Assembly (NCBI GenBank): GCA_020248665.1
Contig: JADCHE010000095.1
Location: 1-33,386 of the forward strand
DNA: 33,386 nucleotides
DNA from: Burkholderiales bacterium
GTDB taxonomy: Bacteria > Pseudomonadota > Gammaproteobacteria > Burkholderiales > Burkholderiaceae_E
Direction: 5' to 3'
Shown: positions 18,346 to 26,511 of the stretch, in pieces
Position numbering within the stretch: position 1 is the stretch's first letter
How the letters are laid out: each line of letters opens with the position of its first letter
Notes under the pieces: model-generated
The model's database searches: none
What the model was told of the DNA's origin: nothing
Seen by the model: only the letters and a program-made list of their open reading frames with translations
Program-made: the position numbers and the translations under genes

Positions 18346-18909
18346 GTGATCCCACCGGCGAAGACGACGCCGGCCTATCGGATCGAGGACAGGGCCTGCG
18401 GCGGCTGCGTGCGCGCGATCCGCGCGGCAGTCGCGCGCGTGGCGCCGATGGCGGACATGGAAACGGACGTCGCGGCGCGCCGCGTGCACGTCGAAGGAAG
18501 CGACCTCAGCGACAAGGCGGCCGGGATCCGTGCGGCGATCGCGGCCGCGCGGTCCGACCCTCGTGCCGCTCGAGCGGGCCGCGGCGGGGACGTCCGCTGC
18601 GCGGGGTGGCGGCTGCGGCTCGGGCGGGCGCCGCTGCGGCGGCCGAGCTCAGCCCCGGAGCGGGCCGTCGTCGGCGAGTTCAACCTCGATCCGACCCTCG
18701 ATGCGCCGGCCGTCGCGGCCGAACAGAGAGTGGGCCGAGCCCTGCGGGTTCGACTGGTACCACCGCTGCATGCGGCGGGCGGCCTCGAGCGCGGCCTCGG
18801 GATCCAGGATGCCGGGCAGCGAATTCGGTGCCTCCGGCAGGATCTGCGTGTCCTCGAACGGCTGTTCTTCGTTGTGTTCCATGGCGCGGTCCGGTGGCGG
18901 TCCGGGTGA
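18346..18909 (+). CDS. Heavy-metal-associated (CopZ/HMA-like) domain protein; 3' part doubtful
   Basis: The first ~69 residues from GTG 18346 form an HMA fold: strand YRIEDRA, metal motif ACGGC (C18, C21), helix VRAIRAAVA, then RRVHVEG and a final helix. HMA proteins carry Cu(I) or other soft metals in the cytoplasm. After about 18552 the frame becomes Arg/Gly-rich and runs on over the whole of the antisense gene at 18649-18882, which is implausible. A different frame resumes a family-like tail (LVPLERAAAG then Cys-Gly-rich), suggesting a single-base frameshift near 18550 or a sequencing indel. Treat only 18346-18552 as well supported. Confidence 0.55.
   Translation: MIPPAKTTPAYRIEDRACGGCVRAIRAAVARVAPMADMETDVAARRVHVEGSDLSDKAAGIRAAIAAARSDPRAARAGRGGDVRCAGWRLRLGRAPLRRPSSAPERAVVGEFNLDPTLDAPAVAAEQRVGRALRVRLVPPLHAAGGLERGLGIQDAGQRIRCLRQDLRVLERLFFVVFHGAVRWRSG
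18649..18882 (-). CDS. Small hypothetical protein, 77 residues
   Basis: Begins MEHNEEQPFEDTQILPEAPN and ends DDGPLRG. It has a balanced amino-acid composition, an amphipathic helix (DPEAALEAARRMQRWYQ) and a charged C-terminal half (RRIEGRIEVELADD), unlike the arginine-rich frames around it. This is why I accept it as a real gene. No family recognised and no strong ribosome-binding site. It lies downstream of, and in the same orientation as, the mcd gene but is separated by about 200 bases. Confidence 0.6.
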   Translation of the reverse strand: MEHNEEQPFEDTQILPEAPNSLPGILDPEAALEAARRMQRWYQSNPQGSAHSLFGRDGRRIEGRIEVELADDGPLRG

Positions 18910-19088
18910 GTGACTGACGAACCGACTCTAGCGACGAGGCCGGAGAGGTCGGCACCCGGAGCGTGCCGGAAGGCACGATGCGGCCGACGGTCGGCAAGCG
19001 GCGTGTGCGGGACGGCACGGACACTGCGCCGCGGCGCGGGCAGGGCGGGTGTCGACCCGCACCGCAAGCCCGGTCGCGCGACGCCCGA

Positions 19089-20762
19089 TCAGTCGAGCAG
19101 CGCCCGCGCGACGATCTGCGCCTGGATCTCGGCCGCGCCCTCGAACACGTTGAGGATCCGTGCGTCCACCAGCACCCGGCTGATCCGGTACTCGTGCGCG
19201 TAGCCGTTGCCGCCGTGCACCTGCACCGCGTTGTCGGCGGCCGCCCAGGCGACGCGGGCCGCGAGCAGCTTGGCCATGCCGGCCTCGAGGTCGCAGCGGC
19301 GCGCCGCGTCCTTCTCGCGGGCGGCGAACAGCGTCAACTGGCGCGCGACCATGATCTCCACCGCCATCCAGGCGAGCTTGTCGGCCACGCGTGGGAACGC
19401 GGCGATCGGGCGACCGAACTGGATCCGGTCGCAGGCGTAGCCGAGGCCGAGCTCGAGCGCGCTCTGCGCGACGCCGACCGCACGCGCCGCGGTCTGGATC
19501 CGCGCGCTCTCGAAGGTGCGCATCAGCTGCTTGAAGCCCTGGCCCTCCACGCCGCCGAGCAGCGCCTCGCCCGGGATCTCGTACCCGTCGAAGCCGATCT
19601 CGTACTCCTTCATGCCGCGGTAGCCGAGCACCTCGATCTCGCCGCCACGCATGCCGGGCGCGGGGAACGGGTCGGCGTCGGTGCCGCGCGGCTTGGGCAC
19701 GAGGAACATCGACAGGCCCTTGTAGCCGGGCGCGTTGCGGTCGGTGCGCGCGAGCAGCGTCATCACGTCGCTGCGCGCCCCGTGCGTGGTCCAGGTCTTG
19801 TTGCCGTGGATCCGCCAGACCGGGCGCCCGTCGGCCGAGGTGCCGCGCTCGGCGCGCGTGCGCAGCGATGCGAGGTCGCTGCCGGTGTCGGGCTCGGTGA
19901 ACGAGGCGGTCGGGATCGTGGCGCCCGATACCAGGCCCGGCAGCCACGCGGCCTGCTGCGCGGCGGTGCCGGCGCCGAGCACCAACTCGCCTGCGATCTC
20001 GGTGCGCGTGCCGAGCGAGCCGAGGCCGATCCAGCCGCGCGACAGCTCCTCGGTGACGACGCACATCGCCGCCTTGCCGAGGCCGGAGCCGCCCCACGAC
20101 TCGGGCACCGTCAGGCCGAAGACCCCGAGCGCGCCGAGCTCGGCGATCACCGCGTCCGGGATCAGCTCGTTGCGCAAGTGCCAGCCGTGCGCGGCCTCGG
20201 CGTGATTGTCGGACCAGCGAGCGAACTGCGTGCGGATCTCGGCGAGCGACGGGTCGTCGAAGCCGGGGTCGCCGAACTCGCGCGTGGCACGGCCCTGCGC
20301 GAGCAGCACGGCGATGCGCGCGCGCACCGGCGGCGCGAAGCCCTCGGCGCGCAGGCGCCGCACCGCGGGGTCGGCGACGAACGCTGCGAGCGCCGTCCCG
20401 TCCTCGTCGACCAAGTCGGGGCGGAACAGTTCGCCCTGGCTCATCGGCAAGCCGCCGGCGAGCTGCGCGAGGTACTCGCCGAACGCCGCCTGCAGCATCA
20501 GGGACTCGAGCTCGCCAAGCCGGCCCGCGGCGGCGAGCCGGCGCGACCAGCCGAGCATCTCGCGCAGCGCGCGCACATAGGTCGCGGCCCAGGCGAAGCC
20601 GTGCGTGCGGGCCTGCTCGGCATTGATCGCGTCGTGCCCGCCCGCCGCGAGGCGTGCGAGCAGGCGCGTGCGCAGCGACTCCACGAGTCGGTCGGCGGCG
20701 CCGAGCGCAGCGTCGCAGGCGGCGTGCAGGTCGGTGGCGGCGTGGGGCAGGGGTGCGTTCAT
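19089..20762 (-). CDS. mcd: (2S)-methylsuccinyl-CoA dehydrogenase
   Basis: 557 residues, clearly longer than ordinary acyl-CoA dehydrogenases (~380) because of an N-terminal domain of ~165 residues. That domain carries HGFAWAATYVRAL and FGEYLAQLAGGLPMSQGE, segments diagnostic of Mcd. The FAD-dependent core includes TASFTEPDTGSDLASLRTRA, GNKTWTTHGAR, VLGYRGMKEYEIGFDGYEIP, FESARIQTAARAVGVAQSAL and NVFEGAAEIQAQ, in which E541 is the expected catalytic base. The enzyme oxidises (2S)-methylsuccinyl-CoA to mesaconyl-C1-CoA in the ethylmalonyl-CoA pathway for acetyl-CoA assimilation. Electrons go to electron-transfer flavoprotein. The ATG overlaps the mct stop (ATGA), so the two are coupled. No other pathway gene (ccr, ecm, mch, mcl) is in the window. 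Confidence 0.88.
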   Translation of the reverse strand: MNAPLPHAATDLHAACDAALGAADRLVESLRTRLLARLAAGGHDAINAEQARTHGFAWAATYVRALREMLGWSRRLAAAGRLGELESLMLQAAFGEYLAQLAGGLPMSQGELFRPDLVDEDGTALAAFVADPAVRRLRAEGFAPPVRARIAVLLAQGRATREFGDPGFDDPSLAEIRTQFARWSDNHAEAAHGWHLRNELIPDAVIAELGALGVFGLTVPESWGGSGLGKAAMCVVTEELSRGWIGLGSLGTRTEIAGELVLGAGTAAQQAAWLPGLVSGATIPTASFTEPDTGSDLASLRTRAERGTSADGRPVWRIHGNKTWTTHGARSDVMTLLARTDRNAPGYKGLSMFLVPKPRGTDADPFPAPGMRGGEIEVLGYRGMKEYEIGFDGYEIPGEALLGGVEGQGFKQLMRTFESARIQTAARAVGVAQSALELGLGYACDRIQFGRPIAAFPRVADKLAWMAVEIMVARQLTLFAAREKDAARRCDLEAGMAKLLAARVAWAAADNAVQVHGGNGYAHEYRISRVLVDARILNVFEGAAEIQAQIVARALLD

Positions 20763-22057
20763 CGTATGTCGGGGGCCGGCGACGCCAGCGGTGCGGTGGG
20801 GGCGGCGGACCGGCCGGCGGCGGGGCCGCCGACGACGCGCTCGGCGCGCAGTCCCTCGATCGTATCGGGTCCGAGGCCGAGCACGTCGGCGAGCACGTCC
20901 GCGGTATGGTCGCCGATCCGCGCAGCGGGCATCGGGGCGGTGCGCGGCGACGCCGCGAACGCGAGAGGGCTGGTCGCGGTCAGGAAGCGGCCGTAGCCGG
21001 GGTGCTCGACGCGGGCGAACATCGGGTTCGCCTCGGAGACCCGCGGGTCCTCGGCCAGCATCTGCGCGAAGCTGCGGTAGGGCCCCCACAGCAGCGCGCG
21101 GTCGGTCAGCGCGGTGGACACCTCGGCGAGCGTACGGCGCGCGAACCAGGGCTTGAGGAAGGCCGAGACCAGCTCGCGCGCCTCCCACCGGCCGGCCTCG
21201 GTGTCGAGCCGGTACCCGATCGCGGCGGCGGCAGCGGCGAGCGCGTCGGCGACGCCGGTCGCGCCCACGAGGGCCCGCCACTGGCGTTCGCTGATCGCGA
21301 CCACCATCGCCCAGCGCTCGTCGGCGGTGCGGAACGCGTCGCCGTAGGCGCCGTACAGGAAGTTGCCGTCCGCGCGCCGGCTCGAGCCGTTGACCTCGAC
21401 GTCGGCGACGTAGCCCAGGCTCGCGGTTGCGGCGAACGCGACGTCGGACAGCGCGAGCCGCACCAGCTGGCCTTCGCCGGTCAGTCGCCGGTGGCGCTCG
21501 GCGGCGAGCACGGCGGTCGCGATCGTCTGGCCGGCGAGCAGGTCCCAGGCGGGCAGCACGTGGTTGACCGGCGTGCGGCCGTCGCCGGTGACCAGCGGGA
21601 AGCCTGCCGCGCAGTTGACCGTGTAGTCGACCGCGTTCGTGCCGTCCGACGAGCCCGCCAGCATCACCATGATCAGGTCGGGGCGGTACGCGCGCAGCGC
21701 CTCGTAGCCGAGCTCGCCGTCGACGCCGAGGTTGGTGACGAGCACGCCCCCGCCATCGCCGGGTGCGGCGATCAGGTCGCGCATCAGCGCGCGGCCGCGC
21801 GGCGAGCGCGGGTCGATCTCCACGGAGCGCTTGCCGTGGTTCAGCGACGCCCAGTAGAGGCTCGCGCCGTCGGCATTGACCGGCAGCCGGTTCGCGTCGA
21901 TGTTGCCGCCGGGCGGGTCGATGCGGATCACGTCGGCGCCGAGCTGCGCGAGCGCGAGACCCGCGCTCGGTGCGGCGACGAACGCCGAGAACTCGACGAC
22001 GCGCAGGCCGGCGAGCGGGCCGGGGCGTGCGGCTTCGACGGCCACGGGGGGCGTCAT
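20759..22057 (-). CDS. mct: 2-methylfumaryl-CoA isomerase (mesaconyl-CoA C1-C4 CoA transferase)
   Basis: 432 residues from the ATG at 22057. It is a family III CoA-transferase. LRVVEFSAFVAAPSAGLALA, QLGADVIRIDPPGG, LYWASLNHGKRSVEIDPRSP, DGTNAVDYTVNCAAGFPLVT and NHVLPAWDLLAGQ follow the Mct pattern rather than formyl- or carnitine-CoA transferases. D172 in PAWDLLAG aligns with the catalytic aspartate of the family. Mct moves CoA within one molecule, turning mesaconyl-C1-CoA into mesaconyl-C4-CoA in the 3-hydroxypropionate bicycle. The substrate is precisely the product of the coupled mcd gene downstream. It is the first gene of the pair; the promoter should lie in 22058-22200. Confidence 0.85.
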   Translation of the reverse strand: MTPPVAVEAARPGPLAGLRVVEFSAFVAAPSAGLALAQLGADVIRIDPPGGNIDANRLPVNADGASLYWASLNHGKRSVEIDPRSPRGRALMRDLIAAPGDGGGVLVTNLGVDGELGYEALRAYRPDLIMVMLAGSSDGTNAVDYTVNCAAGFPLVTGDGRTPVNHVLPAWDLLAGQTIATAVLAAERHRRLTGEGQLVRLALSDVAFAATASLGYVADVEVNGSSRRADGNFLYGAYGDAFRTADERWAMVVAISERQWRALVGATGVADALAAAAAAIGYRLDTEAGRWEARELVSAFLKPWFARRTLAEVSTALTDRALLWGPYRSFAQMLAEDPRVSEANPMFARVEHPGYGRFLTATSPLAFAASPRTAPMPAARIGDHTADVLADVLGLGPDTIEGLRAERVVGGPAAGRSAAPTAPLASPAPDIR

Positions 22058-22201
22058 CGGCCGGCGCGCGCTCGTGCGGCGCGTGCGGCTGGGAGGGCGG
22101 TCGTGTCGGGCGGCATCCGTCGGGGCATGAGGGGTCGCGGCGGCGAGCGCCGCCGCGCGGGGTCGGAGGATGCGGTCAATTCCATCACAAAGGCCCCCGT
22201 G

Positions 22202-22219
22202 GCGATGCCGTAGCATCGC
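22202..22219 (+). other. Perfect hairpin GCGATGC-CGTA-GCATCGC
   Basis: A 7-bp perfect stem with a 4-nt loop in the intergenic region between the divergent mct and DUF1631 genes. No U-tract follows, so it is not a standard terminator. It could lie in the 5' leader of the DUF1631 gene or be an operator. Confidence 0.5.
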
Positions 22220-22244
22220 GGCGTTGCGGTGCGTCCGCATTCGC

Positions 22245-22260
22245 CGGGTTCCGAAACCCG
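22245..22260 (+). other. Hairpin CGGGTT-CCGA-AACCCG just before the DUF1631 start
   Basis: A 6-bp perfect stem ends 6 bases before the proposed GTG start at 22267 and occupies the place where a ribosome-binding site would be. It could therefore limit translation initiation, or the true start may be elsewhere. Confidence 0.5.
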
Positions 22261-22266
22261 CCCCTC

Positions 22267-25215
22267 GTGGCCGATCCCGATCGATTCTCGCTGTTCACCG
22301 AGGCCCGCGAGCGGCTGGGGCAGGCCCTCGTCCGGACCCTGTCCGGCGCGCTCCCCGAAGCGGCCGACGCGCTCGAGCAGGCGGCCGAGCGCGCGGTCCC
22401 GATCGGCGGCCGGCGCGAGCTGTTCGCGGCGGCGGCGGTGCTGCGCGTCGAGGCGACGCCGCGCACGCAGCGCGCGCTCGCCCGGCTCTACGACCTCGCG
22501 TTCAGGCTGCTCGAGATCAACCAGTCGGCGAGCGTCGTCGAGGGCGAGCCGCCCTTGCTCGCGCTGCTCGGCGACGACGAGCTCGACCACCAGATCCTCG
22601 TCGACGCGCTCTCGAACGCGGTGCGCGAGCGGCTCGGCGGGGCGTACGTGCTCGCCCAGCGCCGCATCGACGCGCTGACCCGCACGGCCTCCGACGACGG
22701 ACGAGCGCCGCTCGGCTCCGGCGTGGTCGCAGCCGCGGCGCTCGAGGCGTTCCGCCCGTACACGTCCGTGCCGTCGAGCCGCGGTGCGCTCGGCGACGCG
22801 GTGCTGCTTCGGTTCGCGCCGCGGCTCGCCGATGCGATCGTCGAGATCGACGCGTGGCTCGCGGCGCAGGGCGTCGCGCCGTGGGCGCCGCGGACTGCGC
22901 AGGAGCAAGCCGAGGCGATCGGGACGCACGAGGTGATCGCGACGGAGACGGCCGCAGCGGCGCCGATCGCCGAGGCCCCGGCGGTCGCCGGAGCGAAGCC
23001 GATCCCCGGAGCGCTTCCGAATGCCGATGCCGTCCCGCCGATCGACGCGCCCGCCGCACAGGTGGCCGACGAGGCGGCCGAACGCGAAGGCGTGGCGCGA
23101 CCCGACGCGCCGGACGCGCCGGGGATCGAGCCCCCGGAGGTCCTCTCGATCGAGCCCCGCTCACCGGCTCCGGTCGCCGGTCCGTCGTCGTTGGCCGAGC
23201 CTGCGTCCGAATCCGAGCCCGAGCCCGAACCCGCGCACGCGATCGCGACCTCTGGCGCGGCGCCTGACGCGCCGATGGAGCGCGCCGCCGAGGCGCTTGT
23301 CCACGCGACCCGCGTCGCCGACGTGCTCGGCCGGCAGCCGTTCGCGGCCGGTCGCGCCGAGTCGGGCTATCGGCACGCCGGCCTGCTGCCGCGGCCCGAG
23401 GCGCTCGAGCAGGACGGGGTTGCGTTCGCCCACCACGTCGGCGTCGCACCGTACACGCGCCCGGCGCGCCAGCACTTCTTCGAGGGGTTGCGCGGCCGGA
23501 TGCTCGCCGCTCATGCGCCGGCCGCCCAGCTCGCCGCGCTCGACCTGGTCGCTGCGCTCTTCGACTACGTCGTCGACGACGCGCGAATGCCCGCGGCCGC
23601 GCAGCCGCTGCTCTGGCGGCTTCAGCAGCCGACGGTCACGCTCGCCGCGCTCGACGCCGGCTTCCTCGGCGACGACCGCCGCTCTGTGCGGCGCCTCGTC
23701 GAGAACCTGACCGCGATCTCGATCGCGTACGCCGACGACATCACCAAAGGGAGCGAGCTCTACCGCCGTCTCGACACCGTCGTGCGTGCGGTCGAGGTCG
23801 TCGCGCACGCGTTCCAGGTGCGCTCGTCGGTGCTCGGCGAGCAGGTCCGCCGCGAGTACGAGCGTGCCGCGCAGGGCGTCGCGCAACTGGTGTCGCGCGT
23901 CGCGAAGGAGCGCACCGCGCTCGAGTCGACGCCGGGCCGGCGCAACCGCCGCGACTACAGCCGACGACCGTCGCGCGAGCGCGAGCAGGACGTCACCCGG
24001 CGGCTCGAGTCCGAGCTGCGCGACCGGCTCGAGCGTTGCGAGGTGCCCGAGTCGGTCCGCGACTTCCTGCTCGGCGTCTGGCTGCGGCACCTGCGCACCG
24101 CGCTCCTGCGCGACGGCGAGGACAGCTCGCAGTTCAGGCTCGCGATCCAGGTCGTCGACGACCTGCTCTGGAGCCTGGACTCGTCGGGTCCGCGGCAGAG
24201 CCGCCGCGAGCTCGCCGGGCGCATCCCGCCGCTGATCAGGTTGCTCACGCAGGGCGTCAACGACATCGGCGCGCGGCCCGAGGAGTTCCGGCCGTTCCTC
24301 GACGAGCTGTTCCTGATCCACCTGCGCAAGATGCAGAAGGTGCAACGCGACGGCGACGTCGACCGGTCGACGTCGCGCGCCGGCGAAGCGCCTGCGTCGC
24401 AGGACGGCCCGCTGTCGCTCACCGGGCCGTCCGCGGTCGACGCGCGGCCCGCGGACGCGCCGACGCTCGACGATCCGGTGTCCGGACCGCCCGCCGAGCC
24501 ACTGGTCCCGGCCGACCCGTTGCCGCTGCGGCCCGAGGCAGGGCGCGCTGCACCACCCGACCTCGATCCGCCCGCGCCGCAGCCCGATTCGCGCGCGCGA
24601 GCCGTGTCGGCCGACCCCAGCCCGCCTCCGCACGCGAGCCCGCCGCCGACCGCATCGGCGTCGACGTCCTCGACACCCGCCGCGCAGTCCGCTCGTTCCG
24701 CGCCGACCGCGCCGCCCAAGCTGATCATGCCCAGCATGCCGCCGCCGGCGACCGACCGTGCCGCCCCGACCGACCCGCTGGCGAAACCGCCCGCAGCCGA
24801 CCTCGTCGACCCCGCACCCGAGTCGCTGCCGGCCTCTGCTACGACACCTCCCGAGCCGCGGGCCTCGTCCGGGCTGCCGCGCCGACCGATCCTGCCGCCC
24901 GACCCGCAGGACGAGCCCTCCGGCGACCAGCGCCTGCTCAGCGTGCTCAGCAGCCTCGACCTCGGCGACTTCCCCGAGCATCCGCAGCGCCTGCGCCTCG
25001 AGCCCGACGGGGCGCTCGAGCGACTGCGCCGCGGCGACTGGCTCGAGCTGATCGGCCGGGACGGACTGCCCCAGGAGGTCAAGGTCGCGTGGATCAACTC
25101 GCGTCGCACCGTGGTGCTGCTGGTGCGCCGCCCTGACCGACGCGCGCTGTCGCTGCGCACGGCCGAGTTGCACCAGCGCTTCGCGGACCGCAAGGCGGCG
25201 TTGATCGTCGGCTGA
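22267..25215 (+). CDS. DUF1631 family protein
   Basis: 982 residues from GTG 22267 (ADPDRFSLFTEARERLGQAL). The frame is open further upstream, but sequence before 22267 is not family-like. Conserved blocks at about 1-210 and 345-690 (helical; for example RQHFFEGLRGRMLA, FDYVVDDARMP, RDFLLGVWLRHLRTALLRDG and RPFLDELFLIHLRKMQK) are separated by a Pro/Ala/Glu-rich linker at about 215-345. A second such linker runs from about 695 to 888. The C-terminal ~95 residues (GDWLELIGRDG, EVKVAWINSRRTVVLLVRRP) have a small beta-barrel look like PilZ. No signal peptide or membrane helix. The family is widespread in betaproteobacteria and uncharacterised; some entries call it a phosphorylase without support. 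Confidence 0.88.
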   Translation: MADPDRFSLFTEARERLGQALVRTLSGALPEAADALEQAAERAVPIGGRRELFAAAAVLRVEATPRTQRALARLYDLAFRLLEINQSASVVEGEPPLLALLGDDELDHQILVDALSNAVRERLGGAYVLAQRRIDALTRTASDDGRAPLGSGVVAAAALEAFRPYTSVPSSRGALGDAVLLRFAPRLADAIVEIDAWLAAQGVAPWAPRTAQEQAEAIGTHEVIATETAAAAPIAEAPAVAGAKPIPGALPNADAVPPIDAPAAQVADEAAEREGVARPDAPDAPGIEPPEVLSIEPRSPAPVAGPSSLAEPASESEPEPEPAHAIATSGAAPDAPMERAAEALVHATRVADVLGRQPFAAGRAESGYRHAGLLPRPEALEQDGVAFAHHVGVAPYTRPARQHFFEGLRGRMLAAHAPAAQLAALDLVAALFDYVVDDARMPAAAQPLLWRLQQPTVTLAALDAGFLGDDRRSVRRLVENLTAISIAYADDITKGSELYRRLDTVVRAVEVVAHAFQVRSSVLGEQVRREYERAAQGVAQLVSRVAKERTALESTPGRRNRRDYSRRPSREREQDVTRRLESELRDRLERCEVPESVRDFLLGVWLRHLRTALLRDGEDSSQFRLAIQVVDDLLWSLDSSGPRQSRRELAGRIPPLIRLLTQGVNDIGARPEEFRPFLDELFLIHLRKMQKVQRDGDVDRSTSRAGEAPASQDGPLSLTGPSAVDARPADAPTLDDPVSGPPAEPLVPADPLPLRPEAGRAAPPDLDPPAPQPDSRARAVSADPSPPPHASPPPTASASTSSTPAAQSARSAPTAPPKLIMPSMPPPATDRAAPTDPLAKPPAADLVDPAPESLPASATTPPEPRASSGLPRRPILPPDPQDEPSGDQRLLSVLSSLDLGDFPEHPQRLRLEPDGALERLRRGDWLELIGRDGLPQEVKVAWINSRRTVVLLVRRPDRRALSLRTAELHQRFADRKAALIVG

Positions 25216-25234
25216 GCGTGCGCCCGGCCGCGCC

Positions 25235-26428
25235 TCAGCGCGCGGCGAACGTCACGATGTGGTCGGCCGCGAACCGGATGCCGATCGCCTCGCCGATCCG
25301 GTGGTCGTGGTGGCTGGGCACCAGCGCGAGCAGCCGCTGGCCGCTCGGCAGCTCGAGCGTGTACAGGAACTGCGCGCCGCGGAAGGCCTTGCGCAGCACG
25401 TGCGCCTGGATCGGACTCGCGTCGTCGTGCACGACGTCGTCCGGTCGCAGCAGCACGACGAGCTCGCCACCGGGCCCCGCGTTCGCCCGGGCGTTCGCGA
25501 GGTCGTCCGGATGCGAGATCGGCAGCGCGCCCAACTCGACGTCGAGCGAGGCACCGCCGGCCTCATCGACCAGCCAGCCCCTGAGGAACACGCCCATGCC
25601 GACGAAGTCGGCGACGCTGCGGCTCGCGGGGTGGTGGTAGAGCCGGTAGGCCTCGTCCCATTGTGCGATGCGCCCGCGCTCCATCACGCCGACGGTGTCC
25701 GCGAGCGCGAAGGCCTCGTACTGGTCGTGCGTGACCAGCAGCGTCGTCGTACCGGTGCGCTTGAGGATCTCGCGCAGCTCGAGCGCCAGCGTCTCGCGCA
25801 GGTCGGGGTCGAGGTTGGAGAACGGCTCGTCGAGCAGCAGCAGCGCAGGTGCTGGCGCGAGCGCGCGGGCGAGCGCGACGCGCTGTTGCTGCCCGCCCGA
25901 GAGCTCGTGCGGGAAGCGCTCGCCCGCGCCCTCCAGGCCGACCAGCGCGAGCATCTCGGCGACGCGCCCCCGGCGCGCCGCGGTGCCGAGCCGGCGCAGG
26001 CCGAAGGCCACGTTTCCGGCGACGCAGAGGTGCGGGAACAGCGCGTAGTCCTGGAACACCACGCCGACGCCGCGCCGCTCCGGTGGCAGCACCGACGCGG
26101 CCGACGAGACCTGCCGTCCCGCGATCCGCACCCGCCCGGCGTCGGGCGTCACGAAGCCGGCGACCGCGCGCAGCGCGGTGGTCTTGCCGCACCCGGAGCT
26201 GCCAAGCAGGCAGCCGATCTCGCCGCCGCGCAGCGCGAACGACAGGCCGTCGAGCACCCGCACGCGGCCGCTCTCGGCGTCGAACGACACCGACAGGCCG
26301 TCGACCTCCAGCGAGGGCGGGGCGCCGGGCGCCGGGGCTGCCGACCCGGCCGGCGAGGGCGACCCGGCCCTGTCGACGGCCGGGCCGTCGACGGGGCGCT
26401 GCAGTACGACACCCGGCAGTCGGTCCAT
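25235..26428 (-). CDS. Fe(III)-type ABC transporter ATP-binding protein (FbpC-like)
   Basis: 397 residues from the ATG at 26428. The first ~38 are a Pro/Ala-rich extension not needed by the family, so a later start is possible. Walker A is GSSGCGKTT (76-84), the Q-loop is GVVFQDYALFPHLC, the signature is LSGGQQQR, Walker B is LLLLDEPFSNLD and the H-loop is VTHDQ. The C-terminal TOBE-like domain (from about 300) fits FbpC/AfuC importers, with LRPDDVVHDDASPIQAHVLR visible. It is divergent from the permease gene with 83 bases between, an unusual split of what is normally one operon. A Fur-box-like site lies between them. Confidence 0.88.
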   Translation of the reverse strand: MDRLPGVVLQRPVDGPAVDRAGSPSPAGSAAPAPGAPPSLEVDGLSVSFDAESGRVRVLDGLSFALRGGEIGCLLGSSGCGKTTALRAVAGFVTPDAGRVRIAGRQVSSAASVLPPERRGVGVVFQDYALFPHLCVAGNVAFGLRRLGTAARRGRVAEMLALVGLEGAGERFPHELSGGQQQRVALARALAPAPALLLLDEPFSNLDPDLRETLALELREILKRTGTTTLLVTHDQYEAFALADTVGVMERGRIAQWDEAYRLYHHPASRSVADFVGMGVFLRGWLVDEAGGASLDVELGALPISHPDDLANARANAGPGGELVVLLRPDDVVHDDASPIQAHVLRKAFRGAQFLYTLELPSGQRLLALVPSHHDHRIGEAIGIRFAADHIVTFAAR

Positions 26429-26436
26429 CAGATGCG

Positions 26437-26455
26437 ATTGCCTATAATTCTCATC
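26437..26455. promoter_or_regulatory. Fur-box-like site overlapping a TATAAT -10 hexamer
   Basis: Read on the minus strand, GATGAGAATTATAGGCAAT shares an uninterrupted ATGAGAATTAT with the classical Fur site; the second half-site is poor. On the plus strand the same bases contain TATAAT (26443-26448), a perfect -10 for the permease gene, so a bound repressor would block it. It is the only AT-rich island in this intergenic region. No good -35 is visible. Confidence 0.5.
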
Positions 26456-26511
26456 TCTATGGACGATTGTAGCCCGAGCCGTGGCCGCGTCGCGACGCCG
26501 CCCGTCGCGCG

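Noticed and set aside
23161-25173. 670-codon minus-strand open frame opposite the DUF1631 gene
   Set aside because: Same GC-shadow effect; arginine/glycine-rich and without motifs.
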